From Anabaena sp051781005 (GTDB taxonomy: Bacteria; Cyanobacteriota; Cyanobacteriia; Cyanobacteriales; Nostocaceae): a DNA stretch of 64,000 nt. Where the stretch lies: positions 310,001 through 374,000 of the forward strand of contig NZ_JBPWOA010000026.1 of the NCBI RefSeq assembly GCF_051781005.1, read 5' to 3'. The translations under genes were made by a program, and so were the position numbers. The stretch's first letter is position 1; every line of letters begins with the position of its first letter. The notes below the pieces were generated by a model. That model saw nothing but the letters and a program-made list of their open reading frames with translations, made no database searches and was not told where the DNA came from. Positions 43,765-52,615 of this stretch are shown piece by piece.

Positions 43765-45990
43765 TTATAAAATACTACCTCCTGGTATTTCTTCAATAGG
43801 AAAATTTGGTGTTTGATTATTCTTATTATTTGCAACAGTAAGAAAATATGAAAAACCCAGTAAGCAAAACAAAAGAATAACACCCCAGAATCCTTGATTG
43901 CGTTGCTTATTCCTGACTAGTATACTAGGTTTGAAAAATGCTTTTGATTTGGAAGTAGATGTTCGTGAACGAACTAGTTTTAATTGTGGAGTAGATGTTC
44001 GTGAATGAACTGGTTTTGATGCTGGAGTAGATGTTCGTGAGTAAATAGTTTGTGATAGTATCGGCCAAATTTTAATACTATTATCAGCACTTCCACTAGC
44101 AAGAATTTTACCATCTGCACTATAAGCTAAAGAACGAACTGAGTTAGAATGTCCTTTAAGAGTGTTTATTTCCCATCCGGTAGATGCATTCCACAGTTTG
44201 ATAGTTTTATCACCACTAGCACTAGCCAGAATTTTACCATCTGGACTATAAGTTAAGGAAGGAACAGAATCAGAATGTCCTGTAAGTGTGAATATAACTT
44301 TACCAGTGGAGATATTCCACAGTTTGATAGTATTATCAGAACTCCCACTGGCAAGAATTTTACCATCTGGACTATAAGCTAAAGAACGAACCCAATTATC
44401 GTGTCCTATCAATGTGAGAATTACTTTACCAGTGGAGATATTCCACAGTTTAATAGTGTTGTCAGCACCACCACTAGCAAGAGTATTACCCTCTGGACTA
44501 TAGGCTAAGGAAAGCACCGAGTCAGAATGTTCTTTCAGAGTAATTATTACCTTACCAGTGGACACATTCCATAGTTTGATAGTCTTGTCAGCACTACCAC
44601 TAGCAAGAGTATTACCATCTGGACTATAGCTGAGGAAACAAACCGAGTTGTTATGTCCAGCGAGAATGCGTATTTCTCTACCTGTAGACACATTCCACAC
44701 TTTGATAGTTTTATCACGACTACCACTAATCAGAATTTTACCATCTGGGCTGTATGCTAGGGAATTAATCCAGTCAGAATGGCCAGTCAGAATCTTGATT
44801 AACCCTCCTGTAGAAGTATTCCACAATTTGATCACTTGATCACGACCAGCACTAGCAAGAGTATTGCCATCTGGACTGTATACTATAGAGTTGATAGAGT
44901 TGGAATGTCCAGTGATAGTCAGGATTCCTGCTACCGTAGTGGCATGAATAGCAGGTAGTTCTTTTGGTTTATTAACCCCAAATATATCAATACCGAGTTT
45001 TGTAGAGCGATCGCACCAATAACATTTACCATAAGTTTGGCTATAATAATGACTATCTACCACTTTGCAGACATTTAACTCATTACTAGCAACCTTTAAA
45101 GCTGTCATCCATTCCTTAGCGGTAGGACGTAAATTAGGATTTTCATACCCATCATTAAAGCATTTTAAAAAATATTTTTTTACCTCTGGATGAACAATAT
45201 CCAGAGGAATTGTTCTCTCTACAGATTGAATCAAACTATTTGGACTATATAACCATAAACCCTGGCGGATAAGTTCATTAACTTCTGGAGTTTCCCCCGC
45301 ACCTATCCACTTTCCTTGAAAAGGACTATTACCACTAAATAATAATTGATAGATAATTACTGCTAACCGAAATCTATCATGTATTTCTGTTTGTTCAATA
45401 CTAGCAATATCTGCATCAATCAACTCTGGTGGTGTATAACCATCTGAACCAACTAAACAACGATAAACTTTTCCATTTTTAGGATTTTTAACCTGAAATG
45501 AATCTGTATCAATAATTGAAGGTAAAGCGCGATTATTAACTAAAATATTTTGTGGTTTAATATCTCCCAACACATATCCAGAATCATGAATTGCCGCAAT
45601 AAATGAGGCAATATTTAATGCCGTTACGTGCAGAAACCGCCAATTAATAGCAAGTTTTAACTTTTGACAACGCTGTGGATTATAAATATCAATAAGTTGT
45701 CTCGCATTCCTCACTTCTGGCATCAAAAAACCCACATAATTACCATTAGCATCTTTAAGTAATGACTTAGGCCAAGCAAAAGAAATATGATTCAGGTGGG
45801 AATTTGGATCAGTTGGTGGATACGATATCATTACCGCTAGTTTTTGCAACCGTTCAGGTGTTGGTAAATGATAAATTTTAGCTAAATAACCATTTAGATT
45901 AGTTCGCCAAACTTTCGCTTCACCACTATCTATAGATTCACCTAACAGAGTAATTGATTTTCCCGTACTGGCACAGGTGAGAACTGTCAT
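43765..45990 (-). CDS. Protein kinase-like domain fused to a seven-blade WD40 propeller (TerY-P/YegI-type kinase)
   Basis: The protein has 741 residues. The kinase-like domain (about 1-300) lacks a clear glycine loop but keeps K38 (LAKIY), the catalytic loop GDIKPQN (142-148), a DTD at 161-163 in place of DFG, and TPPEL (186-190). A Cys cluster follows (C308, C323, C326), then seven WD40 repeats (about 356-650, each with GHxxxVxSLxYSPDGKxLASGSxDxTIKLW), a basic Ser/Thr-rich stretch and one membrane helix (about 702-722). Upstream on the same strand lie a PP2C phosphatase and a vWA protein, which makes this the kinase of a TerY-P-like triad. WD40 fusion is an addition to the bare YegI-type kinase. 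Confidence 0.85.
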   Translation of the reverse strand: MTVLTCASTGKSITLLGESIDSGEAKVWRTNLNGYLAKIYHLPTPERLQKLAVMISYPPTDPNSHLNHISFAWPKSLLKDANGNYVGFLMPEVRNARQLIDIYNPQRCQKLKLAINWRFLHVTALNIASFIAAIHDSGYVLGDIKPQNILVNNRALPSIIDTDSFQVKNPKNGKVYRCLVGSDGYTPPELIDADIASIEQTEIHDRFRLAVIIYQLLFSGNSPFQGKWIGAGETPEVNELIRQGLWLYSPNSLIQSVERTIPLDIVHPEVKKYFLKCFNDGYENPNLRPTAKEWMTALKVASNELNVCKVVDSHYYSQTYGKCYWCDRSTKLGIDIFGVNKPKELPAIHATTVAGILTITGHSNSINSIVYSPDGNTLASAGRDQVIKLWNTSTGGLIKILTGHSDWINSLAYSPDGKILISGSRDKTIKVWNVSTGREIRILAGHNNSVCFLSYSPDGNTLASGSADKTIKLWNVSTGKVIITLKEHSDSVLSLAYSPEGNTLASGGADNTIKLWNISTGKVILTLIGHDNWVRSLAYSPDGKILASGSSDNTIKLWNISTGKVIFTLTGHSDSVPSLTYSPDGKILASASGDKTIKLWNASTGWEINTLKGHSNSVRSLAYSADGKILASGSADNSIKIWPILSQTIYSRTSTPASKPVHSRTSTPQLKLVRSRTSTSKSKAFFKPSILVRNKQRNQGFWGVILLFCLLGFSYFLTVANNKNNQTPNFPIEEIPGGSIL

Positions 45991-46016
45991 ATAATTTTAA
46001 TTAGGGCTTGCTGAAA

Positions 46017-46150
46017 TATACAGCGGATTTCATTTAAATGAGATACAAACTTGAATCATGAAACTCTTGTGGTGCGGGCATACTTCGACTAGCTCAGTAC
46101 AAGTCTTGCCCGCTAGGTATGTACCTCGTGACAGCGAAATCCGCTGTATT
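46017..46150. repeat. MITE-like element, family A (best-preserved copy)
   Basis: Perfect 14-bp inverted ends ATACAGCGGATTTC and GAAATCCGCTGTAT enclose TTGTGGTGCGGGCAT and CTTGCCCGCTAGGTATGTACC. It sits between the kinase-WD40 and PP2C genes. Confidence 0.8.
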
Positions 46151-46344
46151 GCTAAAATCCTAAAATGTTGGGTTTCATTCTCTTGCTTCGCAACGAAGAA
46201 AGCGAACAAACTAACCTACTAAAATCCTAAAATGTGTAGGTTGGGTTGAGGATTTGGGAAACCCAACAAAATCTCAGAAATCTCGAAAATGTTAGGTTTT
46301 ATTCTCTTGCTTCGCAACTAAGAAAGCGAACAACCCAACCTACA
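46151..46344. repeat. GTAGGTTGGGTT-family repeat, two partial units
   Basis: Units with ATGTTGGGTTTCATTCTCTT, CTTCGCAAC and AAGAAAGCGAACAA are repeated, and the block includes GTAGGTTGGGTT and ends AACCCAACCTAC, as in the 15534-15832 array. With the family A element it fills the 377-bp gap between the two signalling genes. Confidence 0.7.
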
Positions 46345-46367
46345 GTTTTTTTTAAATCAATTGCATT

Positions 46368-47177
46368 CTATTCAAAGAGGCACAAAAGCAAAGTTTTATC
46401 ATCATCAGTGCGAGAATTTAGTCGTTCCGAATTGAGGAAATCAATAATATAATGATCATCATCTTCTGGATTATTTATTTCTCGCAAATATTCTTCAAAA
46501 GGTTTAAAGAATGGCGGAAAAGGTTGCCAATCACTCAAGCGAATTGCAACTTTTTCTAGTCCATCAGTAGAAGCACAAATAAAATCTTGCTGTCCTGAAA
46601 TAACCTTTACCTGCATTTCATCTAGTGCATTAGCTGAAGTGATAAAAGTCGTTTCGTTGAAAAATTCGCCCTTGTCGGGTTCAAATAACAATTGATATTC
46701 TGAATCTTGGGAACGCACCACAATAAATCCGTCCCCAATTTGCATAGTTGCGACCCATTCAGGAGTCGCTATGAAAACCAAAAGTGTACAAGCTAAATCA
46801 TTGACAGCGTAATTTTTTGTGTCTGCTTGATTGTGTAATTTGGCAATCACTTGATTGACAATCTTAGCAAAAAAATCTTTAGCTTCTGGTTGAGAAAGTG
46901 GTTGAGAGAACCCTAACTTATGAGGATATTCATTAATATCTGCAAAGCATTTAATAACAGTTTCTACTGCTAATTTAGAACCAATTTGAGAATATTTAGC
47001 ACTTCCAGCACCATCAGCAACCGCGCCCACAATCACATCATTAAAAATGCGATAATCTCCGTAGTCTTGACAAGGTATTTTTTGCTCTTGATGACTCGTT
47101 CCCGTTGCAGAACGAACAATTGCTTTCCAACCCACAATAAATAAATCCTCTAAATCTAGCTGGTAATTTGACCCCAT
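46368..47177 (-). CDS. PP2C-type protein phosphatase
   Basis: The protein has 269 residues. PP2C metal-site motifs are present: Asp at 38 in CQDY, DG at 55-56 in AVADGAGSAKYSQIGS, DG at 205-206 in CASTDGLEKV and the final DDDKTLLLCLF (258-268). There is no membrane segment. Its first 22 bases overlap the end of the vWA gene, so the two are translationally coupled. In the TerY-P triads (E. coli YegK, for example) the phosphatase opposes the neighbouring kinase. The physiological target is unknown. Confidence 0.88.
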   Translation of the reverse strand: MGSNYQLDLEDLFIVGWKAIVRSATGTSHQEQKIPCQDYGDYRIFNDVIVGAVADGAGSAKYSQIGSKLAVETVIKCFADINEYPHKLGFSQPLSQPEAKDFFAKIVNQVIAKLHNQADTKNYAVNDLACTLLVFIATPEWVATMQIGDGFIVVRSQDSEYQLLFEPDKGEFFNETTFITSANALDEMQVKVISGQQDFICASTDGLEKVAIRLSDWQPFPPFFKPFEEYLREINNPEDDDHYIIDFLNSERLNSRTDDDKTLLLCLFE

Positions 47178-47812
47178 CCCACCGGCGGTAATGCTACAGC
47201 TGCCCCTACTTTGCCACTAGAAACCCGTTTCATGGAAGTGGAAAGCCAAACAAATAAAGAGCGAAAATCTAAGCCATTTAGCATCACTGGAGGACGTTCA
47301 GGAGGTGCAATTTCTCTGAGTTTGTTCATATCCGCACCCTGGACACCAACAGTAAAAAACAACATTCGGCGTTGTTCTTCTGCTTCTCTTACTCTTTGCG
47401 CTGCACTTTGCCAATAATCTGTAGGCGCACCATCAGTAATTAAAAATACCCAAGGACGATAGTAGAGTATGCCGTTATCTTTATAAGTCTGTTTACGAGT
47501 TTCCAACAAATCCAAAGCGTATTCTATTGCTTCACCCATTGGTGTAACACCTTCTGCTTCTAGCTTGGGGGCTGTAAAGTTATCAATAGTCACAAAATCT
47601 TGCATCAGTCGCACAGGGGCAAAAGTGACAATAGCAACTTCTACACTTAGGGAAGCTTGTGCATCTTTTAAAACATCTTCTTTAAAAGCTGCTAAACCTC
47701 GATTTAACTCCTGAATAGGTTGCCCTGACATTGAACCAGAAGTATCAAGTAGAAGAATCACAGGACAACGATTTTCTGGGTTTTCCACGAATTCAGGCAG
47801 TCCTATCGGCAT
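47156..47812 (-). CDS. TerY/YegL-like von Willebrand factor A domain protein
   Basis: The protein has 218 residues and is a single vWA domain with a complete MIDAS: DTSGS (23-27), a Thr in EGVTPMGEAIEYAL and Asp in LITDGAPTD. EFVENPENRCPVILLLD at the start is typical of TerY/YegL proteins. vWA domains of this type bind partner proteins through a divalent metal. It is the first gene of the leftward vWA-PP2C-kinase set. The function of the set as a phosphorylation switch is a published prediction for the family, not shown here. Confidence 0.88.
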   Translation of the reverse strand: MPIGLPEFVENPENRCPVILLLDTSGSMSGQPIQELNRGLAAFKEDVLKDAQASLSVEVAIVTFAPVRLMQDFVTIDNFTAPKLEAEGVTPMGEAIEYALDLLETRKQTYKDNGILYYRPWVFLITDGAPTDYWQSAAQRVREAEEQRRMLFFTVGVQGADMNKLREIAPPERPPVMLNGLDFRSLFVWLSTSMKRVSSGKVGAAVALPPVGWGQITS

Positions 47813-47953
47813 TTTTGATGCTCCTGGTTAATCAAAATGGGACGCAAAATATATAATTTAGATTCTATTTGTTACTACATATTTTAACACGAGTGTTTGT
47901 ACGGGATCAATACCCAAAATAGCTTGATAAAAAGGGTTTGACCAAATAATTAC

Positions 47954-48165
47954 TAATTCGTAATTCGTAATTCGTAATTAAAGAGGGTACAAGCCCCCAC
48001 TAAATCTTGGATTTAGTGGTCTACAATCAGTGGTAGGTTCAAGCCTCCACTGATTGCAATTACGAATTACGTTGGCGTAGCCTGCCGGAGGCATTATTAT
48101 CAATTACGAATTATTTTGACTCTAGTTTAAGGATGGTTAGGGGGGAATGGCTTCGTCACGCAATC
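47954..48165. repeat. Complex repeat block: TAATTCG tandem units with inverted AATTACGAATTA copies
   Basis: TAATTCGTAATTCG units at 47954-47980 are matched inversely by AATTACGAATTA at about 48058 and 48102-48113. Between them two hairpin-like segments occur (CCCCCACTAAATC...GATTTAGTGG and ATCAGTGG...CCACTGAT). The block ends with TTAGGGGGGAATGGCTTCG, shared with family C. It fills the 354-bp gap between the vWA and methyltransferase genes. Confidence 0.65.
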
Positions 48166-48166
48166 C

Positions 48167-49174
48167 TCAATAGCCAAAAAAATTATTTTCTTCAAACCGC
48201 AATTTTGAACTTTTAATATAGTCTTCATCAATCTCAAAAGCTAACCAATGCCTTTGTAAAGTTTCTGCAACTCGGCCTGTCATATTAGAACCAGCAAAAG
48301 GATCTAAAACAATATCACCCGGTTCTGTACAAAGGTTAATCACAAATTCTGGTAATGCGTGGGGAAATCTTGCTGGATGTGGTTTAATATTTGCTTCTTT
48401 ACAGCGTCTTTGATAATAATCGTTGGAAGCAGTATTTGAGGCAGAAATAACATTGACTGAATGTATTAAATCTTCTGAACATATTTCTTGTACAAGTGTT
48501 GGTTGTCCTATTTCTTCCTGATTTGTATTTCCTATACCATCAATAATATTGGGAGGAATAGCACCTCCTCTATCATTGCCAAATTTATTAGAGATATCAT
48601 GCCCTGATGGTCTAATTTTTGGTTGATAACCATTTTTGAGAAGGTTTTTCATCGACTTGCTATAGGGTTTTAAAACTCTTCTATTATTAGCTTTGGGATG
48701 GGGTTCTTTTGACAACCACCATACTGTATTTACTGCATCTTTGACTCGTTCTCTACGAATTGTTACCCACTCTGCTGGGGTGGGGAGTTTGGCTGGATTA
48801 TACCAATATAATTCCTGTGCTAAATAAAATCCTAATCCACCTTTTTCTTTTGATTTACATAGAGAAATAACCAGTTCAAAATGATAAAGAGAACGAACTG
48901 GCATTCCCTTAATCCAACTACCACCAATATCAATAATTAATGAACCTGTTGGTTTCAAAATCCGGTGGAAGTGTACTGCAAAATCTTGAAACCATTCAAT
49001 ATATTTGTCCGCATCAACATTACCATATTCTTTTTTTCTCACCAATGCAAAAGGTGGCGATGTGCAAATTAAATCAATGCTTTCATCAGGAATATTTGCC
49101 ATTAATTCCAGGCTGTTGCCCAAATAAGCAGCACCCAATTTTGTTGTATAGTAAGGTTGACAATTCAGTTTCAT
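48167..49174 (-). CDS. Site-specific DNA methyltransferase, beta class (TSPPF, probably N4-cytosine)
   Basis: The protein has 335 residues. The catalytic motif TSPPF is at 38-42 and the AdoMet-binding motif DPFAGSNMTG comes late (about 291-300). That order defines the beta class, and SPPF is typical of N4-cytosine enzymes such as M.PvuII. The central 150-260 region is the probable target-recognition domain. No restriction endonuclease gene lies on either side, so it appears solitary. The site recognised cannot be read from sequence. A repeat fragment runs up to within a few bases of its stop. Confidence 0.87.
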   Translation of the reverse strand: MKLNCQPYYTTKLGAAYLGNSLELMANIPDESIDLICTSPPFALVRKKEYGNVDADKYIEWFQDFAVHFHRILKPTGSLIIDIGGSWIKGMPVRSLYHFELVISLCKSKEKGGLGFYLAQELYWYNPAKLPTPAEWVTIRRERVKDAVNTVWWLSKEPHPKANNRRVLKPYSKSMKNLLKNGYQPKIRPSGHDISNKFGNDRGGAIPPNIIDGIGNTNQEEIGQPTLVQEICSEDLIHSVNVISASNTASNDYYQRRCKEANIKPHPARFPHALPEFVINLCTEPGDIVLDPFAGSNMTGRVAETLQRHWLAFEIDEDYIKSSKLRFEENNFFGY

Positions 49175-49372
49175 ATCAAATTTTTAATACTATTTTATGC
49201 TGATTAAACACAATTCAGCTTTCAGTCTTCAAAATAAGTCATTGTAAGTTTTGTTACCTTTGAGTATTAATTCCTGTTTTCCCAGATGCTACATGAACAT
49301 AAAAAGCAATGTTTATGTAAAATTAGGTAAAGTAATGTTTCCACCTAATTTACTAAACACCACCGCTAACCC

Positions 49373-50446
49373 ATGCAACTGCAACTTAGAGAATCTAAAT
49401 CTCTCGTAGCTTCCTTACTGTTAATTGCTCCCTTTTTCCTCTGGGGTACGGCAATGGTAGCCATGAAAGGGGTGATACCTCATACAACACCTCTCTTTAT
49501 GGCAGGACTAAGGTTATTACCTGCGGGGGTGTTAATTCTGATTGCTGCGGCATTTATGGGTAGACCCCAACCCAAAGGATGGTTAGCATGGCTGTGGATT
49601 GCTATATTTGCCCTTGTTGATGGTACGCTGTTTCAAGGCTTTTTGGCAGAGGGGTTAGTCAGAACCAGTGCGGGGTTAGGTTCTGTAATGATTGACTCTC
49701 AACCTTTAGCAGTGGCTTTACTCTCCCTGTGGCTATTTAAAGAACATATTGGCGTTTGGGGATGGTTAGGGTTAGGATTGGGAGTTACTGGTATTAGTTT
49801 AATTGGCTTGCCGGAAGAGTGGATTTTTCAGATTCTGGACTCAGGGGTAAAAATTACAACTGACAACTGGCAACAATTGTTTGCTAGTGGTGAGTGGTTG
49901 ATGTTATTGGCAGCTTTGTCTATGGCTGTGGGAACCGTGTTGATTCGGTATGTGTGTAAGTATGCTGACCCGATCACGGCTACAGGATGGCATATGATTT
50001 TAGCAGGGTTGCCGTTGTGGGGAATTTCTGCAACCGTGGAAGTTGAACAGTGGCAAAATCTTGTACCATCTGATTGGTTAGCTTTAAGTTATGCAACTAT
50101 ATTTGGGAGTGCGATCGCTTATGGTTTATTTTTCTACTTTGCTCAAAGTGGTAATCTGACTAGTTTAAGTTCTCTCACTTTTCTCACACCTGTTTTTGCG
50201 TTGATATTTGGTCATATTTTCCTCTCAGAAGTTCTCACCACCATTCAATGGTTAGGAGTCTTCATAACTTTAATCAGTATTTATTTAATTAACCAACGCG
50301 AAACCCTAGCAGGTCAAAATAACAAAGTTACTATCAGTGAAAAAGCCATACCACAGCAGCAACTAGTTTTAGAAGCATCCACTACTAAGAGGTTGACCAC
50401 TCTCACCTCATCTGTAAGAGAATCTGAACCAGAAGCTTCACCCTAA
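49373..50446 (+). CDS. EamA/DMT family transporter
   Basis: The protein has 357 residues with about ten membrane helices in two EamA halves: the first with LLLIAPFFLWGTAMVAMKGV and GLRLLPAGVLIL, the second around 170-310 with GTVLIRYVCKYADP and FLTPVFALIFGHIFLSE. Drug/metabolite exporters of this kind move small molecules; the substrate is unknown. A 40-residue polar tail follows the last helix. The next gene starts 14 bp downstream and may be co-transcribed. Confidence 0.9.
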   Translation: MQLQLRESKSLVASLLLIAPFFLWGTAMVAMKGVIPHTTPLFMAGLRLLPAGVLILIAAAFMGRPQPKGWLAWLWIAIFALVDGTLFQGFLAEGLVRTSAGLGSVMIDSQPLAVALLSLWLFKEHIGVWGWLGLGLGVTGISLIGLPEEWIFQILDSGVKITTDNWQQLFASGEWLMLLAALSMAVGTVLIRYVCKYADPITATGWHMILAGLPLWGISATVEVEQWQNLVPSDWLALSYATIFGSAIAYGLFFYFAQSGNLTSLSSLTFLTPVFALIFGHIFLSEVLTTIQWLGVFITLISIYLINQRETLAGQNNKVTISEKAIPQQQLVLEASTTKRLTTLTSSVRESEPEASP

Positions 50447-50460
50447 CAAGTTACTCGGAG

Positions 50461-51639
50461 ATGAGGAATATGCGGGAGATCAAGAAACAGGAAAATCAGG
50501 TCAGCAGCAAGCAGGAAACACAGGAAAACAAATGTCTCCAGTTCCCCATTCCCCATTTCATCTTGGTTTTTACTTCTTGTTTCTGCTTGGGTTTATACCC
50601 AAATCGAGCGATCGCACAACGCCCACCAGAGGCGATCGCAACTACACCTAACTTAGCACCTTTCCAACCAACTATTCTCAATCCAGGGATGACAGGTTCG
50701 GAGGTGCAGGTATTGCAAGTCCAATTGAAGGCATTAGGATACTACAATGACTGGATTGACGGACAGTACGGCCTCAGTACGCAAAATGCAGTAGCTAAAT
50801 TTCAGAAAGCAGGAGTACTGAAAAGAAAAGATGGTGTTGCTGATTTAACCACTCAAAGTATTCTGAAAACAGCTTTATTAGGTCAAACTAAATGTACAAC
50901 TGCTCCTGTTTCTGCTCCTATTTCTCAAGTTAATACTACGTCCCCACCCAGCCAGATAAATTTGTTCTGGTGGTCACTACTTGGGTTAGGAATTTTAGGA
51001 AGTGTTGGTGCATTTATCTACTTAATCAAAAAGGTTGATAAAATCCAATATTCAGCAATATCAGAAGATCAAAAACTTCTCAGCCCATCCGTTCAGGATC
51101 ATCCTAAATTCTTTTTAAGCCCAGCACAAACACCTGCCGTATCAAGTTCCATAGAATTATTACAACCAAAAACAAGTGCCATTGTTGCTAAACTTAATAT
51201 TTTTGATGAATTGATGAAAGACTTGCGGGTTGATGATCCTAACCAAAGACGTAAGGCTATTTGGAATTTAGGACAACAAGGAGATTCGCGGGCTATTAAG
51301 CCACTAGTTGAGTTGATGATTGATGCTGATTCTCAACAACATGGTTTAATTTTATCAGCTTTGGCAGAAATTGGTAGTCGCACTCTCAAACCTTTAAACC
51401 GTGCTTTAGTTATATCTCTGCAAAATGAAAGTCCTCAAGTCAGGAAAAATGCTATTCGTGATTTACTCCGTATTTATGACATGATGGGGCAAATGAGTCA
51501 GGTTTTATGCCACGCACTGGAAGATCCAGATCCAGAAGTACAAGCAACAGCACGATATGCTTTTACGAAAATTAACCGTGTGGGTAACATTCCCGAATCA
51601 CAAACTTTCATGGATATGAATACAGAAGAACAAAATTGA
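50461..51639 (+). CDS. Peptidoglycan-binding and HEAT-repeat membrane protein
   Basis: The protein has 392 residues. A possible signal segment (about 27-52, FPIPHFILVFTSCFCLGLYP, ending near AIAQ) precedes a PG_binding_1 domain (about 72-140: GMTGSEVQVLQVQLKALGYY, DGQYGLSTQNAVAKFQ). A membrane helix (about 168-188) comes next, then HEAT/PBS-lyase-like repeats (about 250-375: DDPNQRRKAIWNLGQQGD, ALEDPDPEVQATARYAF). The topology is peptidoglycan binding outside, repeats probably inside. The first 25 residues are low-complexity and may be untranslated. Confidence 0.82.
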   Translation: MRNMREIKKQENQVSSKQETQENKCLQFPIPHFILVFTSCFCLGLYPNRAIAQRPPEAIATTPNLAPFQPTILNPGMTGSEVQVLQVQLKALGYYNDWIDGQYGLSTQNAVAKFQKAGVLKRKDGVADLTTQSILKTALLGQTKCTTAPVSAPISQVNTTSPPSQINLFWWSLLGLGILGSVGAFIYLIKKVDKIQYSAISEDQKLLSPSVQDHPKFFLSPAQTPAVSSSIELLQPKTSAIVAKLNIFDELMKDLRVDDPNQRRKAIWNLGQQGDSRAIKPLVELMIDADSQQHGLILSALAEIGSRTLKPLNRALVISLQNESPQVRKNAIRDLLRIYDMMGQMSQVLCHALEDPDPEVQATARYAFTKINRVGNIPESQTFMDMNTEEQN

Positions 51640-51689
51640 TTATTGATAATTGGTAATTGGTAAAATTTTTCCCCATCTCCCCCATCTCA

Positions 51690-52610
51690 ATGTCCAACAT
51701 CCAAAAGCACAAATCTGCTATCTTACCTCCACCCCTCAAACCTGGTGATCTATTGCGTGTAATTGCCCCTAGTGGTGCATTGCGAGAATTTGAGGCTTTT
51801 GATAAAAGTGTAGAAATTTGGCGATGTCTTTCGCACGGCTACCGAGTCGAAATCAGCCCTAACATAGATAATAGACATGGTTATCTTGCTGGTACAGATG
51901 CCCACCGTCGTCAACAATTAGCAGCAGCATGGAATGATCCAGAATGTCGTGGTATTATCTGCGCTAGAGGTGGTTTTGGTAGTACCCGCATTTTAGAAGA
52001 TTGGAACTGGCAACAAAATATAGCAGATCCCAAATGGTTGATAGGCTTTTCTGATATCACAGCCCTATTGTGGAGCCTCTATAACGCCGGGATTTCCGGT
52101 GTTCATGGTCCCGTCATGACGACCCTCGTCAATGAGCCAGAATGGTCAAGACAGAGGCTATTTGACATAGTAGCAGGTCGTGCGATCGCACCTTTAAAGG
52201 GTAATGGCTGGGGTGGTGGTAAAGTAACAGGTGTGCTACTTCCTGGTAATTTAACAGTTGCTACCCATCTTTTAGGCACACCGCTTTTACCTAACCTTGA
52301 TGGTGTGATATTGGCGTTTGAAGATGTGACAGAACCACCCTATCGGATTGATAGGATGTTAACTCAATGGCGATTAAGTGGGGTCTTATCTAAAGTTCGT
52401 GGTATTGCTTTAGGAGGGTTTACCAAGTGTGAAGCACCACCTCATATACCTAGTTTGAGTATAGAGGAAGTTTTGAGGGAACGGTTGGCTGATTTAGGAA
52501 TTCCCATTGTTTCCGATTTACCTTTTGGTCATGATAGCCCTAATGCTGCTTTACCTGTGGGAGTAATGGCAACATTAGACGCAGATCAAGGTATATTAGA
52601 GATACACTGA
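51690..52610 (+). CDS. LD-carboxypeptidase (peptidase S66)
   Basis: With ATG 51690 the protein has 306 residues. A longer reading from TTG 51657 adds only low-complexity residues. S66 motifs are present: LKPGDLLRVIAPSGAL at the start, CARGGFGSTRIL, the nucleophile Ser in IGFSDITALLW, HGPVM, LAFEDVTEPPYRIDRML (Glu) and PFGHDSPNAALPVG (His). These enzymes remove the terminal D-Ala from tetrapeptide muropeptides in peptidoglycan recycling. It follows the PG-binding/HEAT gene closely on the same strand. Confidence 0.9.
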   Translation: MSNIQKHKSAILPPPLKPGDLLRVIAPSGALREFEAFDKSVEIWRCLSHGYRVEISPNIDNRHGYLAGTDAHRRQQLAAAWNDPECRGIICARGGFGSTRILEDWNWQQNIADPKWLIGFSDITALLWSLYNAGISGVHGPVMTTLVNEPEWSRQRLFDIVAGRAIAPLKGNGWGGGKVTGVLLPGNLTVATHLLGTPLLPNLDGVILAFEDVTEPPYRIDRMLTQWRLSGVLSKVRGIALGGFTKCEAPPHIPSLSIEEVLRERLADLGIPIVSDLPFGHDSPNAALPVGVMATLDADQGILEIH

Positions 52611-52615
52611 GATTA

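Noticed and set aside
43236..43883. A 215-codon reading frame on the minus strand rich in Ser, Thr and Ile repeats
   Set aside because: It is antisense to the pentapeptide-repeat gene, and its repetitive character is the mirror of the pentapeptide codons. No ribosome site or domain supports it.
47954..48113. Possible CRISPR-like array from repeated TAATTCG units
   Set aside because: Units are 7 bp and contiguous, without spacers of uniform length. It is a short tandem repeat with inverted copies.
51657..51689. Upstream TTG start for the S66 carboxypeptidase
   Set aside because: The extra residues are low-complexity and encoded by C-rich spacer DNA. ATG at 51690 fits the family.
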